DNA of 9,331 nucleotides, from the NCBI GenBank assembly GCA_021162485.1, contig JAGGYP010000106.1, positions 1-9,331 on the forward strand. Direction: 5' to 3'. Shown piece after piece: positions 1 to 6,615 of this stretch (its first letter is position 1; each line of letters begins with the position of its first letter). The notes beneath the pieces are model-generated. The model did not search any database, was not told where the DNA came from, and worked only from the letters and a program-made list of their open reading frames with translations. A program made the position numbers and the translations under genes. This DNA comes from Thermoplasmata archaeon. GTDB lineage: Archaea; Thermoplasmatota; E2; DHVEG-1; B8-G13.

Positions 1-44
1 ATGGTAAATATATGTGGTTTGTTTTCTTCTACTTCTTCAACCAT
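1..44 (-). CDS. spt5: Transcription elongation factor Spt5 (NusG family), N-terminal fragment
   Basis: Only the first 14 codons plus two bases lie in the window; the gene continues beyond position 1. The start codon is ATG at 44-42 and the visible peptide is MVEEVEENKPHIFT, an acidic lead-in followed by the first beta-strand of a NusG N-terminal domain. A Shine-Dalgarno sequence (GAGAGG, 54-59) sits 9 bases upstream. It follows secE by 21 bases in the same direction. secE-spt5 is a widely conserved archaeal pair, usually followed by ribosomal protein genes. Archaeal Spt5 binds Spt4 and the RNA polymerase clamp and promotes elongation. The fragment alone would not identify the family; the call depends on the position after secE plus the plausible N-terminus. 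Confidence 0.72.
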   Translation of the reverse strand, partial: MVEEVEENKPHIFT

Positions 45-53
45 AAACCAGTT

Positions 54-59
54 CCTCTC
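54..59 (-). promoter_or_regulatory. Ribosome binding site of spt5
   Basis: On the minus strand the sequence reads GAGAGG with 9 bases before the spt5 ATG. It lies in the 21-base gap after the secE stop codon. It contrasts with secE, which has no such site, and fits an internal gene of an operon whose first gene is leaderless. Confidence 0.6.
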
Positions 60-65
60 AAAAAT

Positions 66-314
66 TTATAAACCCAAAGCTTCTGCTATCCATGGAGCTA
101 CAACTGTTGAAAGTATGTAAATAGCAAACCCTAGCCCACCTATTAAAAGTATCCCTAAACCTGTTATTTTTGCTGTTCTGCTATAATCATCTGGCTCTGG
201 TTTACGAGCCATTTTCAACACTCTACCATATTTTCCTTTCCCTATATTGTTTATTTTGTCTTCTATTCTTCTCTGTATTTTCCATGCCTTAGCAATTAGT
301 CCTTCTTCGCTCAT
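66..314 (-). CDS. secE: Preprotein translocase subunit SecE (Sec61 gamma)
   Basis: 82 residues, normal for archaeal SecE. It is the small clamp subunit that holds the two halves of SecY together in the membrane translocon. An N-terminal amphipathic helix (about residues 5-35, rich in Lys and Arg) leads into the conserved cytosolic hinge MARKPEPDDYSRTAKITG (35-52). One transmembrane segment follows (about 51-70), with a short C-terminal tail ending AEALGL. Start choice: no Shine-Dalgarno sequence precedes the ATG at 314, but a strong TATA box centred about 30 bases upstream predicts a transcript starting within a few bases of the ATG, so the mRNA is probably leaderless. spt5 follows after 21 bases and ftsZ lies upstream in the same direction. 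The order ftsZ-secE-spt5 is a known euryarchaeal arrangement. Confidence 0.93.
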   Translation of the reverse strand: MSEEGLIAKAWKIQRRIEDKINNIGKGKYGRVLKMARKPEPDDYSRTAKITGLGILLIGGLGFAIYILSTVVAPWIAEALGL

Positions 315-335
315 AGAATCAAACTGGTTAAAGCA

Positions 336-350
336 TTTTTATATATAAAA
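336..350 (-). promoter_or_regulatory. TATA-box promoter of secE-spt5 (leaderless)
   Basis: On the minus strand this reads TTTTATATATAAAAA, a near-ideal archaeal TATA box. Its centre is about 29 bases from the secE ATG at 314, so transcription should begin at about 316-320, giving almost no leader. It sits in the 114-base gap after ftsZ, so secE-spt5 has its own promoter even if ftsZ transcripts also read through; no clear T-run terminator is seen after the ftsZ stop codon. Confidence 0.65.
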
Positions 351-428
351 GTTATTGGTTAAATAGAGCAACAAGTAGAAAGTATTTTAGAAGTTGATCT
401 CTATTTTTTGTTGATTATTTTAGCAAAT

Positions 429-1535
429 CTATGTTATAAATTCTATTCCCAGCTTCTCTTTTCCATATCTTTCTCTAGGTGGTCCTAGAATCTGCTTTGA
501 TTTTACACCAGTGATCACTAGCATTGCTCTAATACTATTCTTCAATGATGGATCTATTGTTGTACCCCATATGATACGGGCGTTGGGATCTATACGTTGA
601 TAAATTTCCTCGACAACTTTTTCTGCCTCGCTTATAGTCATATCCTCGCCACCAATGACATTGACAAGTGCACCTTTAGCCTCTGATATATCTACCTCCA
701 GTAGTGGTGAGTTGATTGCTTCTATTACTGCATCTACTGCCTTGTTTTCTCCTTCTGACTCACCAAGACCTATCATAGCCACGCCGCCTCCACGCATTAT
801 TGTCTTGAGATCAGCGAAATCAAGGTTTATTAGTCCTGGCTTGGTAATCATTTCAGTTATACCCTTAATTGATCTCATCAAAACTTCATCAGCAACTTTG
901 AAAGCAGCATTTAATGAAAGATTTGGAACTATTTCTAGCAGTTTATCATTTGGTATCACGATTACTGTATCACAAGCTTCTCTTAATCTTCTTAAACCAG
1001 CTTCAGCATTTTCTCTTCTAACCAGTCCCTCAACTGTGAATGGAAGGGTTACTACTCCTATTGTCAATGCACCTGCTTCTCTTGCAATTTTTGCTATTAC
1101 AGGACCTGCTCCAGTTCCTGTTCCCCCTCCCAGGCCACATGTTACAAAAACCATGTCAGAATTTTCCACAGCAGCTTTTATGTCTTTTTCACTTTCTACA
1201 GCTGCCTCCTCACCTATTTTTGGTACAGAGCCAGCACCTAAACCATGTGTTAAATGTTTTCCAATTAGTATCTTATGTGGTGCATCTGTGATCAGCAAAT
1301 GCTGAGCATCCGTGTTAACTGCTATTAACTCTGCTCCGCTTATGTTTTCTTCTACACACCTAGCTATAGTATTAGAACCTGCACCGCCACATCCAATAAC
1401 TTTTATCTTTGTAGTTAAGCTTTTCAGAACCTCATCAATCTCCTTGTCGTTTGCATATCTTTTTAAAGTAGATTTTGCTTTCTTTTGACTTTCTTTTTTC
1501 GCTCTAGAAATGGCTTCTTCCACAATTCTTTTCAT
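429..1535 (-). CDS. ftsZ: Cell division protein FtsZ, archaeal FtsZ1-like
   Basis: Tubulin-family GTPase that polymerises at mid-cell; 368 residues, normal for archaeal FtsZ. A charged N-terminal extension (1-42) precedes the GTPase domain. Visible nucleotide-binding elements are GCGGAGSNT (48-56), NTDAQHL (74-80) and the tubulin signature [12 protein letters not shown] (134-145). The catalytic synergy loop [11 protein letters not shown] (237-247) carries N237, D239 and D242, so the protein should be an active GTPase. The conserved [11 protein letters not shown] lies at 315-325. After the core, a short linker ends in LGIEFIT, resembling the C-terminal tail motif of archaeal FtsZ1 proteins that may bind a membrane anchor such as SepF. 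The ATG has a strong ribosome site (GGAGG) 7 bases upstream. nadC lies 128 bases upstream in the same direction. The FtsZ1 rather than FtsZ2 assignment comes from remembered motifs and is less certain than FtsZ itself. Confidence 0.96.
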   Translation of the reverse strand: MKRIVEEAISRAKKESQKKAKSTLKRYANDKEIDEVLKSLTTKIKVIGCGGAGSNTIARCVEENISGAELIAVNTDAQHLLITDAPHKILIGKHLTHGLGAGSVPKIGEEAAVESEKDIKAAVENSDMVFVTCGLGGGTGTGAGPVIAKIAREAGALTIGVVTLPFTVEGLVRRENAEAGLRRLREACDTVIVIPNDKLLEIVPNLSLNAAFKVADEVLMRSIKGITEMITKPGLINLDFADLKTIMRGGGVAMIGLGESEGENKAVDAVIEAINSPLLEVDISEAKGALVNVIGGEDMTISEAEKVVEEIYQRIDPNARIIWGTTIDPSLKNSIRAMLVITGVKSKQILGPPRERYGKEKLGIEFIT

Positions 1536-1542
1536 AATTTTT

Positions 1543-1547
1543 CCTCC
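1543..1547 (-). promoter_or_regulatory. Ribosome binding site of ftsZ
   Basis: GGAGG on the minus strand, 7 bases before the ftsZ ATG, a close match to the archaeal anti-Shine-Dalgarno sequence. A second purine-rich match (GGAGGGG, 1566-1572) lies about 24 bases further upstream without a usable start codon close behind it. Confidence 0.75.
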
Positions 1548-1595
1548 AACAATACAGCCTATCTTCCCCTCCAGAGTTGGGTTTTTTAGTGAATT

Positions 1596-1617
1596 AATAT
1601 TAATATTTGATATAGAA
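1596..1617 (-). promoter_or_regulatory. Candidate ftsZ promoter with a palindrome
   Basis: The minus strand reads TTCTATATCAAATATT near here. The CTATATCA part resembles a TATA box and would give a leader of about 50 bases containing the ribosome site. Next to it, 1596-1607 is a perfect 12-base palindrome, AATATTAATATT. The region is generally AT-rich, and an alternative box (ATTTATAATTG, about 1646-1656) lies just after the nadC stop codon, so the exact promoter is uncertain. Confidence 0.35.
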
Positions 1618-1663
1618 ATTCAGTTTATTAAAGATTTCTCTTCACAATTATAAATTTACTTTT

Positions 1664-2479
1664 TTAAATTACTTCGAGTGAAAAATTTTTGCTTCTTGTA
1701 CTATGTGTCAAATAACCCAAGGAGATTCTATCTGCGAATTTAGCGTATTTTTTTATATTATCTGGTGTTATCCCACCTGATATCTCTATTAGAATATCCT
1801 TGTTTATTTCTCTAATTTTTTCTGAAATTTTTTTTGCTTTTTCAGGTGGCATGTTATCAAGCATTATTATGTCTACATTCATTTTCGCTGCGGTTAATGC
1901 ATCCTCTTCGTTTTCAACTTCGATTTCTATTATTTTATCTTTGACTTTATCCTTAACGCGTTTTATAGCCTCATCTACTGAGCCTACAATTTTTATATGG
2001 TTATCTTTGATCATTACAGCATCATATAGCCCAAATCTGTGAGGTTCTCCTCCACCGATAACTACAGCTTTTTTTTCATATTTTCTAAAACCAGGTGTTG
2101 TTTTTCTAGTTGCAGCAATAGTAACTCTTGGGTTTATGTTTTTGCAGATTTCAACTAGGTTTTTTGTTTCTGTTGCTATACCGCTCATTCTGCATATGAA
2201 GTTTAAAGCTAATCTTTCGCCAGCTAAGATATTTTTTGCTTTACCAGATATATACATAACCTTTTGGTTCTTTTTCACTTTATCTCCATCTTTACACAAT
2301 AAAGAAACTTCAGCACCAAGAAATTCAAACACTGCTTTTGCTTCTTCTAAACCAGCGATTATACAACTCTCTTTCGCAACAATATATGCCTCTGCCTTTT
2401 CACTGGTGAACAATGCGTTAGAGGTTATATCTCCTTCCTCTCCCAGATCCTCTTTTAAGAAATTTTTTATATCCTCCAT
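1664..2479 (-). CDS. nadC: Nicotinate-nucleotide pyrophosphorylase (quinolinate phosphoribosyltransferase)
   Basis: Converts quinolinate and PRPP to nicotinate mononucleotide, CO2 and pyrophosphate, the last dedicated step of de novo NAD synthesis. 271 residues from the ATG at 2479, normal for the family. Visible blocks are EDLGEEGDITS (10-20), ERLALNFICRMSGIAT (88-103), TRKTTPG (124-130), VIGGGEPHRFGLYDAVMIKDNH (140-161), EIEVEN (185-190), LDN (207-209), EISGGIT (232-238) and GYLTHS (255-260). Together they supply the expected basic and acidic active-site residues of the type II phosphoribosyltransferase barrel. Start choice: a TTG four codons upstream (2491) would also keep the frame, but the ATG gives the usual N-terminus and lies about where the nearby TATA-like box would place a leaderless start; neither has a good Shine-Dalgarno sequence. 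It is divergent from nadX, whose enzyme acts earlier in the same pathway. Confidence 0.95.
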   Translation of the reverse strand: MEDIKNFLKEDLGEEGDITSNALFTSEKAEAYIVAKESCIIAGLEEAKAVFEFLGAEVSLLCKDGDKVKKNQKVMYISGKAKNILAGERLALNFICRMSGIATETKNLVEICKNINPRVTIAATRKTTPGFRKYEKKAVVIGGGEPHRFGLYDAVMIKDNHIKIVGSVDEAIKRVKDKVKDKIIEIEVENEEDALTAAKMNVDIIMLDNMPPEKAKKISEKIREINKDILIEISGGITPDNIKKYAKFADRISLGYLTHSTRSKNFSLEVI

Positions 2480-2496
2480 GATTCCAAACAATATAC

Positions 2497-2504
2497 TTTT
2501 TATA
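2497..2504 (-). promoter_or_regulatory. TATA-like box of nadC
   Basis: TATAAAAA on the minus strand, centred about 21 bases from the ATG at 2479. This is slightly closer than ideal for a leaderless start but still near it. The palindromic AAATTTAAA further upstream is the alternative and would give a leader of about 20 bases. Confidence 0.4.
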
Positions 2505-2520
2505 CCTATTAAACATATTG

Positions 2521-2529
2521 AAATTTAAA
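2521..2529. promoter_or_regulatory. Palindromic TATA-like element between nadC and nadX
   Basis: AAATTTAAA lies in the 82-base gap between the divergent nadC and nadX starts. Its core is close to symmetric, so it could act as a TATA box in either direction. For nadX it predicts a start near 2552, about 10 bases before the ATG. For nadC it predicts a start near 2499. Both are inferred from spacing only. Confidence 0.35.
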
Positions 2530-2561
2530 GAGATTTTTTACTTTTAAAAGGTGTAATCAAA

Positions 2562-3329
2562 ATGAAAATAGGTATAATTGGATGCGGAGCGATAGGAAGT
2601 GACGTAGCCATAGCAATTGATAAAATTGAGGAAATAGAAAAGATTTACTTGTACGATATTGATGAAGACAAAGCTAGAAGTCTATGCAAAAAAGTCAAAA
2701 AAGCCGAGTTTAAAAAAGTAGAAGATTTTCTTGAAGATGTAGATATTGTCTTTGAGGCTGCATCCCAGCAAGCGGTTGTAGAATATGGAGAAAAAGTATT
2801 GAAAGCAGGCAAAGATTTAATAATAATGACTATAGGAGCATTGTTTGATGATGATCTAAGAGAAAAACTTGCTCGAATAGCAAGAGAAAACAAATGTAAA
2901 ATATACCTGCCATCTGGTGCCGCATGTGGCATAGATGGAGTAAAAGCAGCCAGTATGGCAAAACTAGATTATGTTACATTGGTAACTACTAAACCACCGG
3001 AGGCTTTTGGCAAGAAATATGATAAAAGAACTGTAATCTTTGAGGGAAATGCTAGAGAGGCTGTAAAAAAATTTCCAAGAAACATAAATGTATCTGCCTG
3101 TTTATCTCTAGCTGGAATTGGATTTGATAGAACAACTGTGAAGATAATAGCAGATCCTGTTGTAACTAGAAACAGTCACAAAATATTAGCACATGGAGAA
3201 TTCGGTAGATTAAGGGCTGAGATAGAAAATATGCCAAATCCAAATAATCCTGGAAGTAGTTATATGGCCTCTTTGTCTGCTATCGCAACAATTAAAAAGA
3301 TACTAGACCCTATCCAAATAGGGATCTAG
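2562..3329 (+). CDS. nadX: L-aspartate dehydrogenase
   Basis: NAD(P)-dependent enzyme that oxidises L-aspartate to iminoaspartate, replacing the flavin enzyme NadB in many archaea and in Thermotoga; NadA then condenses the product with dihydroxyacetone phosphate. 255 residues, normal for the family. The N-terminal Rossmann fold begins IGIIGCGAIGSDVA (3-16) and an acidic residue follows strand 2 (YDID, 31-34). Other visible blocks are FEAASQQAVVEYG (64-76), LPSGAACGIDG (116-126), VTTKPPEAFG (141-150) and ADPVVTRNSH (197-206). H206 fits the catalytic histidine of the family. NPNNPGSSYMASLSA (226-240) is the conserved C-terminal motif. The ATG is preceded by AGGTG about 8 bases upstream. It lies head-to-head with nadC; NadA is not encoded in the window. 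Its last codons also form a hairpin described separately. Confidence 0.93.
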   Translation: MKIGIIGCGAIGSDVAIAIDKIEEIEKIYLYDIDEDKARSLCKKVKKAEFKKVEDFLEDVDIVFEAASQQAVVEYGEKVLKAGKDLIIMTIGALFDDDLREKLARIARENKCKIYLPSGAACGIDGVKAASMAKLDYVTLVTTKPPEAFGKKYDKRTVIFEGNAREAVKKFPRNINVSACLSLAGIGFDRTTVKIIADPVVTRNSHKILAHGEFGRLRAEIENMPNPNNPGSSYMASLSAIATIKKILDPIQIGI

Positions 3330-3331
3330 TA
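3294..3331 (-). terminator. Hairpin terminator between convergent nadX and the secreted-protein gene
   Basis: Arms at 3301-3313 (TACTAGACCCTAT) and 3318-3331 pair over 13 base pairs with one bulged A (3324) and a CCAA loop (3314-3317). On the minus strand the stem is followed by TCTTTTT (3294-3300), which makes a classical hairpin plus U-run terminator for the gene ending at 3350. On the plus strand only short T-runs follow, though the stem may also define the nadX 3' end. The stem includes the nadX stop codon and its last nine codons. Archaeal termination relies mainly on the U-run, so the stem may instead protect the RNA 3' end. Confidence 0.6.
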
Positions 3332-3349
3332 AGCTACTTTTGAAATGTT

Positions 3350-4096
3350 TTATAACCAAGAGGATAGACCGTAGTCTGTTGTTCTGATAAGCGGGGACCA
3401 TCCAAGTAAGAAATGTATATCTCTAAGTACCAATCGTGGTATCTTTACATAAAGGCCTACGAACCCTAGCATAAAACCACTGTGTCTCCCGAACATTATG
3501 TATGTATCCACTCTCGGCATGATTAAATGCCCATCTGTTATTTTTGTGAAAGCAAGCACCCCATATTGCCACCATATAGGTCTCAACAGTACACCCTTAG
3601 ATGAGATTCTACTTCCATAGTATGGTATGTCTACTCTACCTGCACCAAAACTTTGTATAAAACTTCCTAAATGCCAGACTGTCTTTGGTGGTAACAAGCC
3701 AGGCATGAGTGGAGGTAGACCACCTGTTATGAAATCCCTTGTCCAGCATAGCATTCCGTGTATAGCATCTGATATAAAACCAAATATTTTTAACTGTCCA
3801 AGGAAATCATCAAATATCTCTCTAGCTTGTTTTTTACTATTTGCTTTTGATAAAGCAGTGTTGAAACTTTCTATTAAACTAGCTAATTTCTCCGCTTGTT
3901 GTTGTGTTAATTTTTCTGTTATAGTATCTATTATACCATTTGCTCTAAAGAAAGAAAACTCTACCTCTACTAGTTTATCCCGTAGGAGTGTTTTCTTTTC
4001 AACTTTTAGAGTTGTACTGGTTGTGGCTGGTACGAGTGCAGATACTAAAAATATTGCTGCTAGGCATATTGCTATTTTTTTGCTTATTTTTCTCAT
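3350..4096 (-). CDS. Predicted secreted protein of unknown function
   Basis: I do not recognise this 248-residue protein. Residues 1-28 look like a secretion signal: a basic start (MRKISKK), a hydrophobic core (IAICLAAIFLVSALV, 8-22) and a small-residue region with Thr and Ser (PATTSTT) for cleavage. A charged helical part follows (about 57-107) containing LTQQQAEKLASLIESFNTAL and AREIFDDFLGQL, helix-helix in character. The rest (108-248) is rich in Gly, aromatic and hydrophobic residues, with Pro-Gly turns (GGLPPLMPGLLPP, 125-137) and alternating strand-like stretches, but no clear long membrane helix at the end. There is one Cys after the signal (117). The gene stands alone between convergent nadX and divergent tgtA. 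The chosen ATG has no well-spaced ribosome site: GGGGG lies 13 bases upstream, and a near-leaderless start is the alternative. An envelope or surface role is only a guess. Confidence 0.8.
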   Translation of the reverse strand: MRKISKKIAICLAAIFLVSALVPATTSTTLKVEKKTLLRDKLVEVEFSFFRANGIIDTITEKLTQQQAEKLASLIESFNTALSKANSKKQAREIFDDFLGQLKIFGFISDAIHGMLCWTRDFITGGLPPLMPGLLPPKTVWHLGSFIQSFGAGRVDIPYYGSRISSKGVLLRPIWWQYGVLAFTKITDGHLIMPRVDTYIMFGRHSGFMLGFVGLYVKIPRLVLRDIHFLLGWSPLIRTTDYGLSSWL

Positions 4097-4157
4097 TTTT
4101 TATTTTTAACCCCCATAAACAAGGTTTTTTTAATTCTATTTAGTATGTATATGTATA

Positions 4158-4187
4158 ATAATTTATAAATTTATCGATAATTTATAA
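4158..4187. repeat. Pair of 11-base direct repeats in a divergent promoter region
   Basis: ATAATTTATAA occurs at 4158-4168 and 4177-4187, 19 bases apart start to start. Each copy contains a TATA-like core on both strands. On the minus strand the nearer copy would give a leader of about 40 bases for the secreted-protein gene. In DNA this AT-rich a chance repeat is quite possible. Confidence 0.35.
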
Positions 4188-4335
4188 TATTTTAAATTTT
4201 TAAAGATGAACACATAATATTCTTTATATTATTTAACTTTATTATATCAAGCTATTATACTTAATTAATAAAGAGAGAGCATAGGACAATATTAAAATTA
4301 AGAAAAGGCTTTAATCTCGAGCAGCATTGTAAAAG

Positions 4336-4354
4336 TTATTTTATTATAAAATAA
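4336..4354 (+). promoter_or_regulatory. tgtA promoter: TATA box inside a perfect dyad
   Basis: TTATAAAA (4344-4351) is a good TATA box whose centre lies about 25-27 bases before the GTG codons at 4372 and 4375, consistent with a leaderless or nearly leaderless tgtA transcript. The box sits in a perfect inverted repeat with 8-base arms (TTATTTTA, 4336-4343; TAAAATAA, 4347-4354) and a 3-base centre. The dyad could be an operator, but AT-only palindromes are common by chance. Confidence 0.5.
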
Positions 4355-4371
4355 AAAATGGTGTGCTAATT

Positions 4372-6309
4372 GTGGTGGAGTTTGAGATTAAAAATAGGGA
4401 CTGCGCTGGGAGGATTTGCAATCTAAAAACCAAGCACGGTAATATAGAAACGCCTACTCTGTTGCCTGTTATTAATCCAAATAAAATCATTATTACTCCA
4501 AAGGAGATGAAAAATAAGTTTCGTGCTCAGATGATTATAACAAACTCGTACATCATTTACAAAAACGATGGGTTAAAAGAAAAAGCTCTAACAGATGGCA
4601 TTCATAAACTTGTAGATTTCGATGAGCCTATTATGACTGATTCTGGAACATTTCAATCCTATGTCTATGGAAGAGTAGATGTGGATCCTGTTGAGATAGT
4701 AAAATTTCAAAGAGATATAGGTGCTGATATAGGTACCATATTGGATGTTTTTACGTTGCCGGATGAGAAATATGAAACTGCTAAAAAAAATGTGGAAGAA
4801 ACAATAAGGAGAGCAAGAGAGAGTACTGAGTTTAAGGGCAAAATGCTTTTAGCTTGTACTGTCCAGGGTTCTATTTATCCAAATTTGAGAAAAACATGTG
4901 CGGAGGAGATTAGCAAATTAGACAATGATTTCTACCCAATAGGAGGCGTAGTTCCTCTAATGGAGAATCAGCAGTATGACAAGCTTGTTGAAGTTATAGT
5001 TTCATCTAAAATGGGTTTAGATCCTTCTAAACCTGTGCATCTGTTTGGGGCTGGACATCCCATTATATTTCCCTTGGCTGTTGCCTTGGGTTGTGATTTT
5101 TTTGATTCTTCAGCCTATGCAAAATATGCAGATGATGATAGATTAATTATGCCTTGGGGCACTTTAAAACTTGATGAACTTGATGAACTCCCGTGTAGTT
5201 GTCCTATCTGTAGTAAGTATACTGCAAAAGAAGTTAAATCAATGGATAAAAAATCGCGTTTCAGACTTCTTGCTGAACATAACTTATACATAAGTTTTAA
5301 CGAGATAAAAAAAATCAAGCAAGCTATAAAGGATGGTAATTTATGGGAATTAGTTGAAAGAAAAGCCACGTCAAACCCCTATTTAATGGATGCTTTGAGA
5401 GTCTTAGAAAAGAAGAAATATAAGAAATGGCTTGAGTTATTTGAACCAATTAGTAAAAAAAGAGCATTGTTTTATACAGGGAGACATACCATTCATAGAC
5501 CTATAATATATAGATATCATAACAGACTTTTTGGTAGATATGAAATAAAATATAGCAAAGCTGTGATTTTACCTGAAAGTAAAAAACCTTATTCTAGATA
5601 TTATAAATCCATCTTACAAAAACTTCCAAGTGAAATTGGTATTATAGTAGATGCAAAATTGGGACCAGTTCCTATCGAATTAGATGAGATGTACCCTATA
5701 GCTCAATCAATATTGCCTAATAAAGTTGATAAAGAAACTAACTTAGTACTCAAAAAGGTACTAAAGAATTTCTTGGAAAACATAAAAATTCTTACTCTGG
5801 AGGATGCTTTTAGAGAAAACTCTTTATCAAAAAAATGGGAAAAAAAATTCGATTTGGAACATGTAAAAGCAACTATCTGTATGCAATTTGGTAAAAATGC
5901 AGACAAACCCCTGTTAAAGGGGGAAATAAAGATTGTTAAATCAAAAAGCACTGGAAAAATAAGAAATATTTATTCAAACAACGAGCATATACTTTCTATG
6001 CGTGCATCTGATGGATTATTTACATTAAAAATAGCAGGTGGTAGGAGGCTACATAAATTCTTTAAACCTCCAAATTTAAGAGTGGTTGTTGGAAATGAAT
6101 GCAGGGATTTTATACTAGATGGAAAAAATGTTTTTTCTAAATTCGTCATAGACTGTGATCCTCAGTTGAGACCATTAGATGAATGTCTCATTGTAGATAA
6201 GGATGATAACCTGCTCGCAGTTGGAAGATGTTTACTAAACAGAATAGAAATGCTTTCTTTCAACTATGGAATCGCTGTTAAGACAAGGGAAAGCAATGTA
6301 AAAAAATAA
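4372..6309 (+). CDS. tgtA: Archaeosine tRNA-guanine transglycosylase
   Basis: Replaces guanine-15 in the D-loop of archaeal tRNAs with preQ0, the first tRNA step towards archaeosine. 645 residues from GTG 4372. The N-terminal TIM-barrel domain carries the active-site aspartates D90 (MTDSGTFQS, 88-96) and D245 (FFDSSAYA, 243-250). The structural zinc site is C275, C277, C280 and H303 (CSCPIC and AEHN). The middle region (about 360-510) corresponds to the C1/C2 domains. A PUA domain follows (about 568-640), ending with VGRCLLNRIEMLSFNYGIAVKTR-like sequence typical of archaeosine TGTs. It is thus the full-length form, not the split one. Start choice: GTG 4372 gives the family-like MVEFEIKNRD, has GGTG 8 bases upstream, and agrees with the TATA spacing; GTG 4363 and 4375 are alternatives. 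The gene is transcribed alone, with hmgA 313 bases downstream. Confidence 0.96.
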   Translation: MVEFEIKNRDCAGRICNLKTKHGNIETPTLLPVINPNKIIITPKEMKNKFRAQMIITNSYIIYKNDGLKEKALTDGIHKLVDFDEPIMTDSGTFQSYVYGRVDVDPVEIVKFQRDIGADIGTILDVFTLPDEKYETAKKNVEETIRRARESTEFKGKMLLACTVQGSIYPNLRKTCAEEISKLDNDFYPIGGVVPLMENQQYDKLVEVIVSSKMGLDPSKPVHLFGAGHPIIFPLAVALGCDFFDSSAYAKYADDDRLIMPWGTLKLDELDELPCSCPICSKYTAKEVKSMDKKSRFRLLAEHNLYISFNEIKKIKQAIKDGNLWELVERKATSNPYLMDALRVLEKKKYKKWLELFEPISKKRALFYTGRHTIHRPIIYRYHNRLFGRYEIKYSKAVILPESKKPYSRYYKSILQKLPSEIGIIVDAKLGPVPIELDEMYPIAQSILPNKVDKETNLVLKKVLKNFLENIKILTLEDAFRENSLSKKWEKKFDLEHVKATICMQFGKNADKPLLKGEIKIVKSKSTGKIRNIYSNNEHILSMRASDGLFTLKIAGGRRLHKFFKPPNLRVVVGNECRDFILDGKNVFSKFVIDCDPQLRPLDECLIVDKDDNLLAVGRCLLNRIEMLSFNYGIAVKTRESNVKK

Positions 6310-6570
6310 AAAAATATTTTTACTTTATCATCTGATAACTGTGAAGAGTTTGGAGTATGGTTTTATAGCGTAGTTTATATGAAGTTTTTTGATCTCTACG
6401 AGAAACATACTTTTGTTAAATTATGTTTTCCATGTTTTTGAGTGCTCTTTTTTGATGCTTAGGCTAGCTTTTAGTATATGGTTGTTCTAAATTGTTGTTT
6501 TCTGGTGGAATGGCAGTTTTTATGAACATTAAATATAATTTGATGCTAACAAGTAAAAAATTCAAAACCA

Positions 6571-6578
6571 TTAAAAAC
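6571..6578 (+). promoter_or_regulatory. Candidate TATA box of hmgA
   Basis: TTAAAAAC would place transcription start near 6601, giving a leader of about 22 bases that includes the ribosome site. TTAAATATAA (6529-6538) is the alternative and would give a leader of about 60 bases that includes a 12-codon frame ending just before hmgA. Confidence 0.35.
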
Positions 6579-6610
6579 GCTATGGGCAATCTCTACTCTC
6601 AGAAAACAAA

Positions 6611-6615
6611 GAGGT
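6611..6615 (+). promoter_or_regulatory. Ribosome binding site of hmgA
   Basis: GAGGT, 7 bases before the hmgA ATG at 6623. It supports this start and shows that hmgA has a leadered mRNA, unlike secE and probably tgtA. Confidence 0.65.

Noticed and set aside
655..1305. Open plus-strand frame of 216 codons
   Set aside because: It lies wholly opposite ftsZ, whose protein is unmistakable. The antisense product is low-complexity, rich in Ser, Pro and Ile, with no ribosome site or recognisable motif.
2480..2491. TTG at 2491 as the nadC start
   Set aside because: It has no ribosome site at useful spacing and adds only MFGI; the ATG at 2479 gives a normal N-terminus and fits the promoter better.
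2136..2528. Plus-strand frame of 130 codons opposite nadC
   Set aside because: It mirrors nadC codons and runs across the nadC promoter; the composition is typical of an antisense shadow.
3627..4109. Plus-strand frame of 160 codons opposite the secreted-protein gene
   Set aside because: The minus-strand frame has a signal peptide, a coherent protein composition and its own terminator. The plus-strand one has none of these.
4358..4369. ATG GTG TGC TAA, a three-codon frame just before tgtA
   Set aside because: It is too short to mean much and is probably outside the transcript if tgtA is leaderless.
4363..4371. GTG at 4363 as the tgtA start
   Set aside because: It would overlap the GGTG motif that serves the later codon and adds MLI ahead of the family-like MVEFEIK start. 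It cannot be fully excluded.
6379..6441. 20-codon frame with a CFPC end in the tgtA-hmgA gap
   Set aside because: No ribosome site, no promoter at correct spacing and Phe-rich composition as expected from T-runs.
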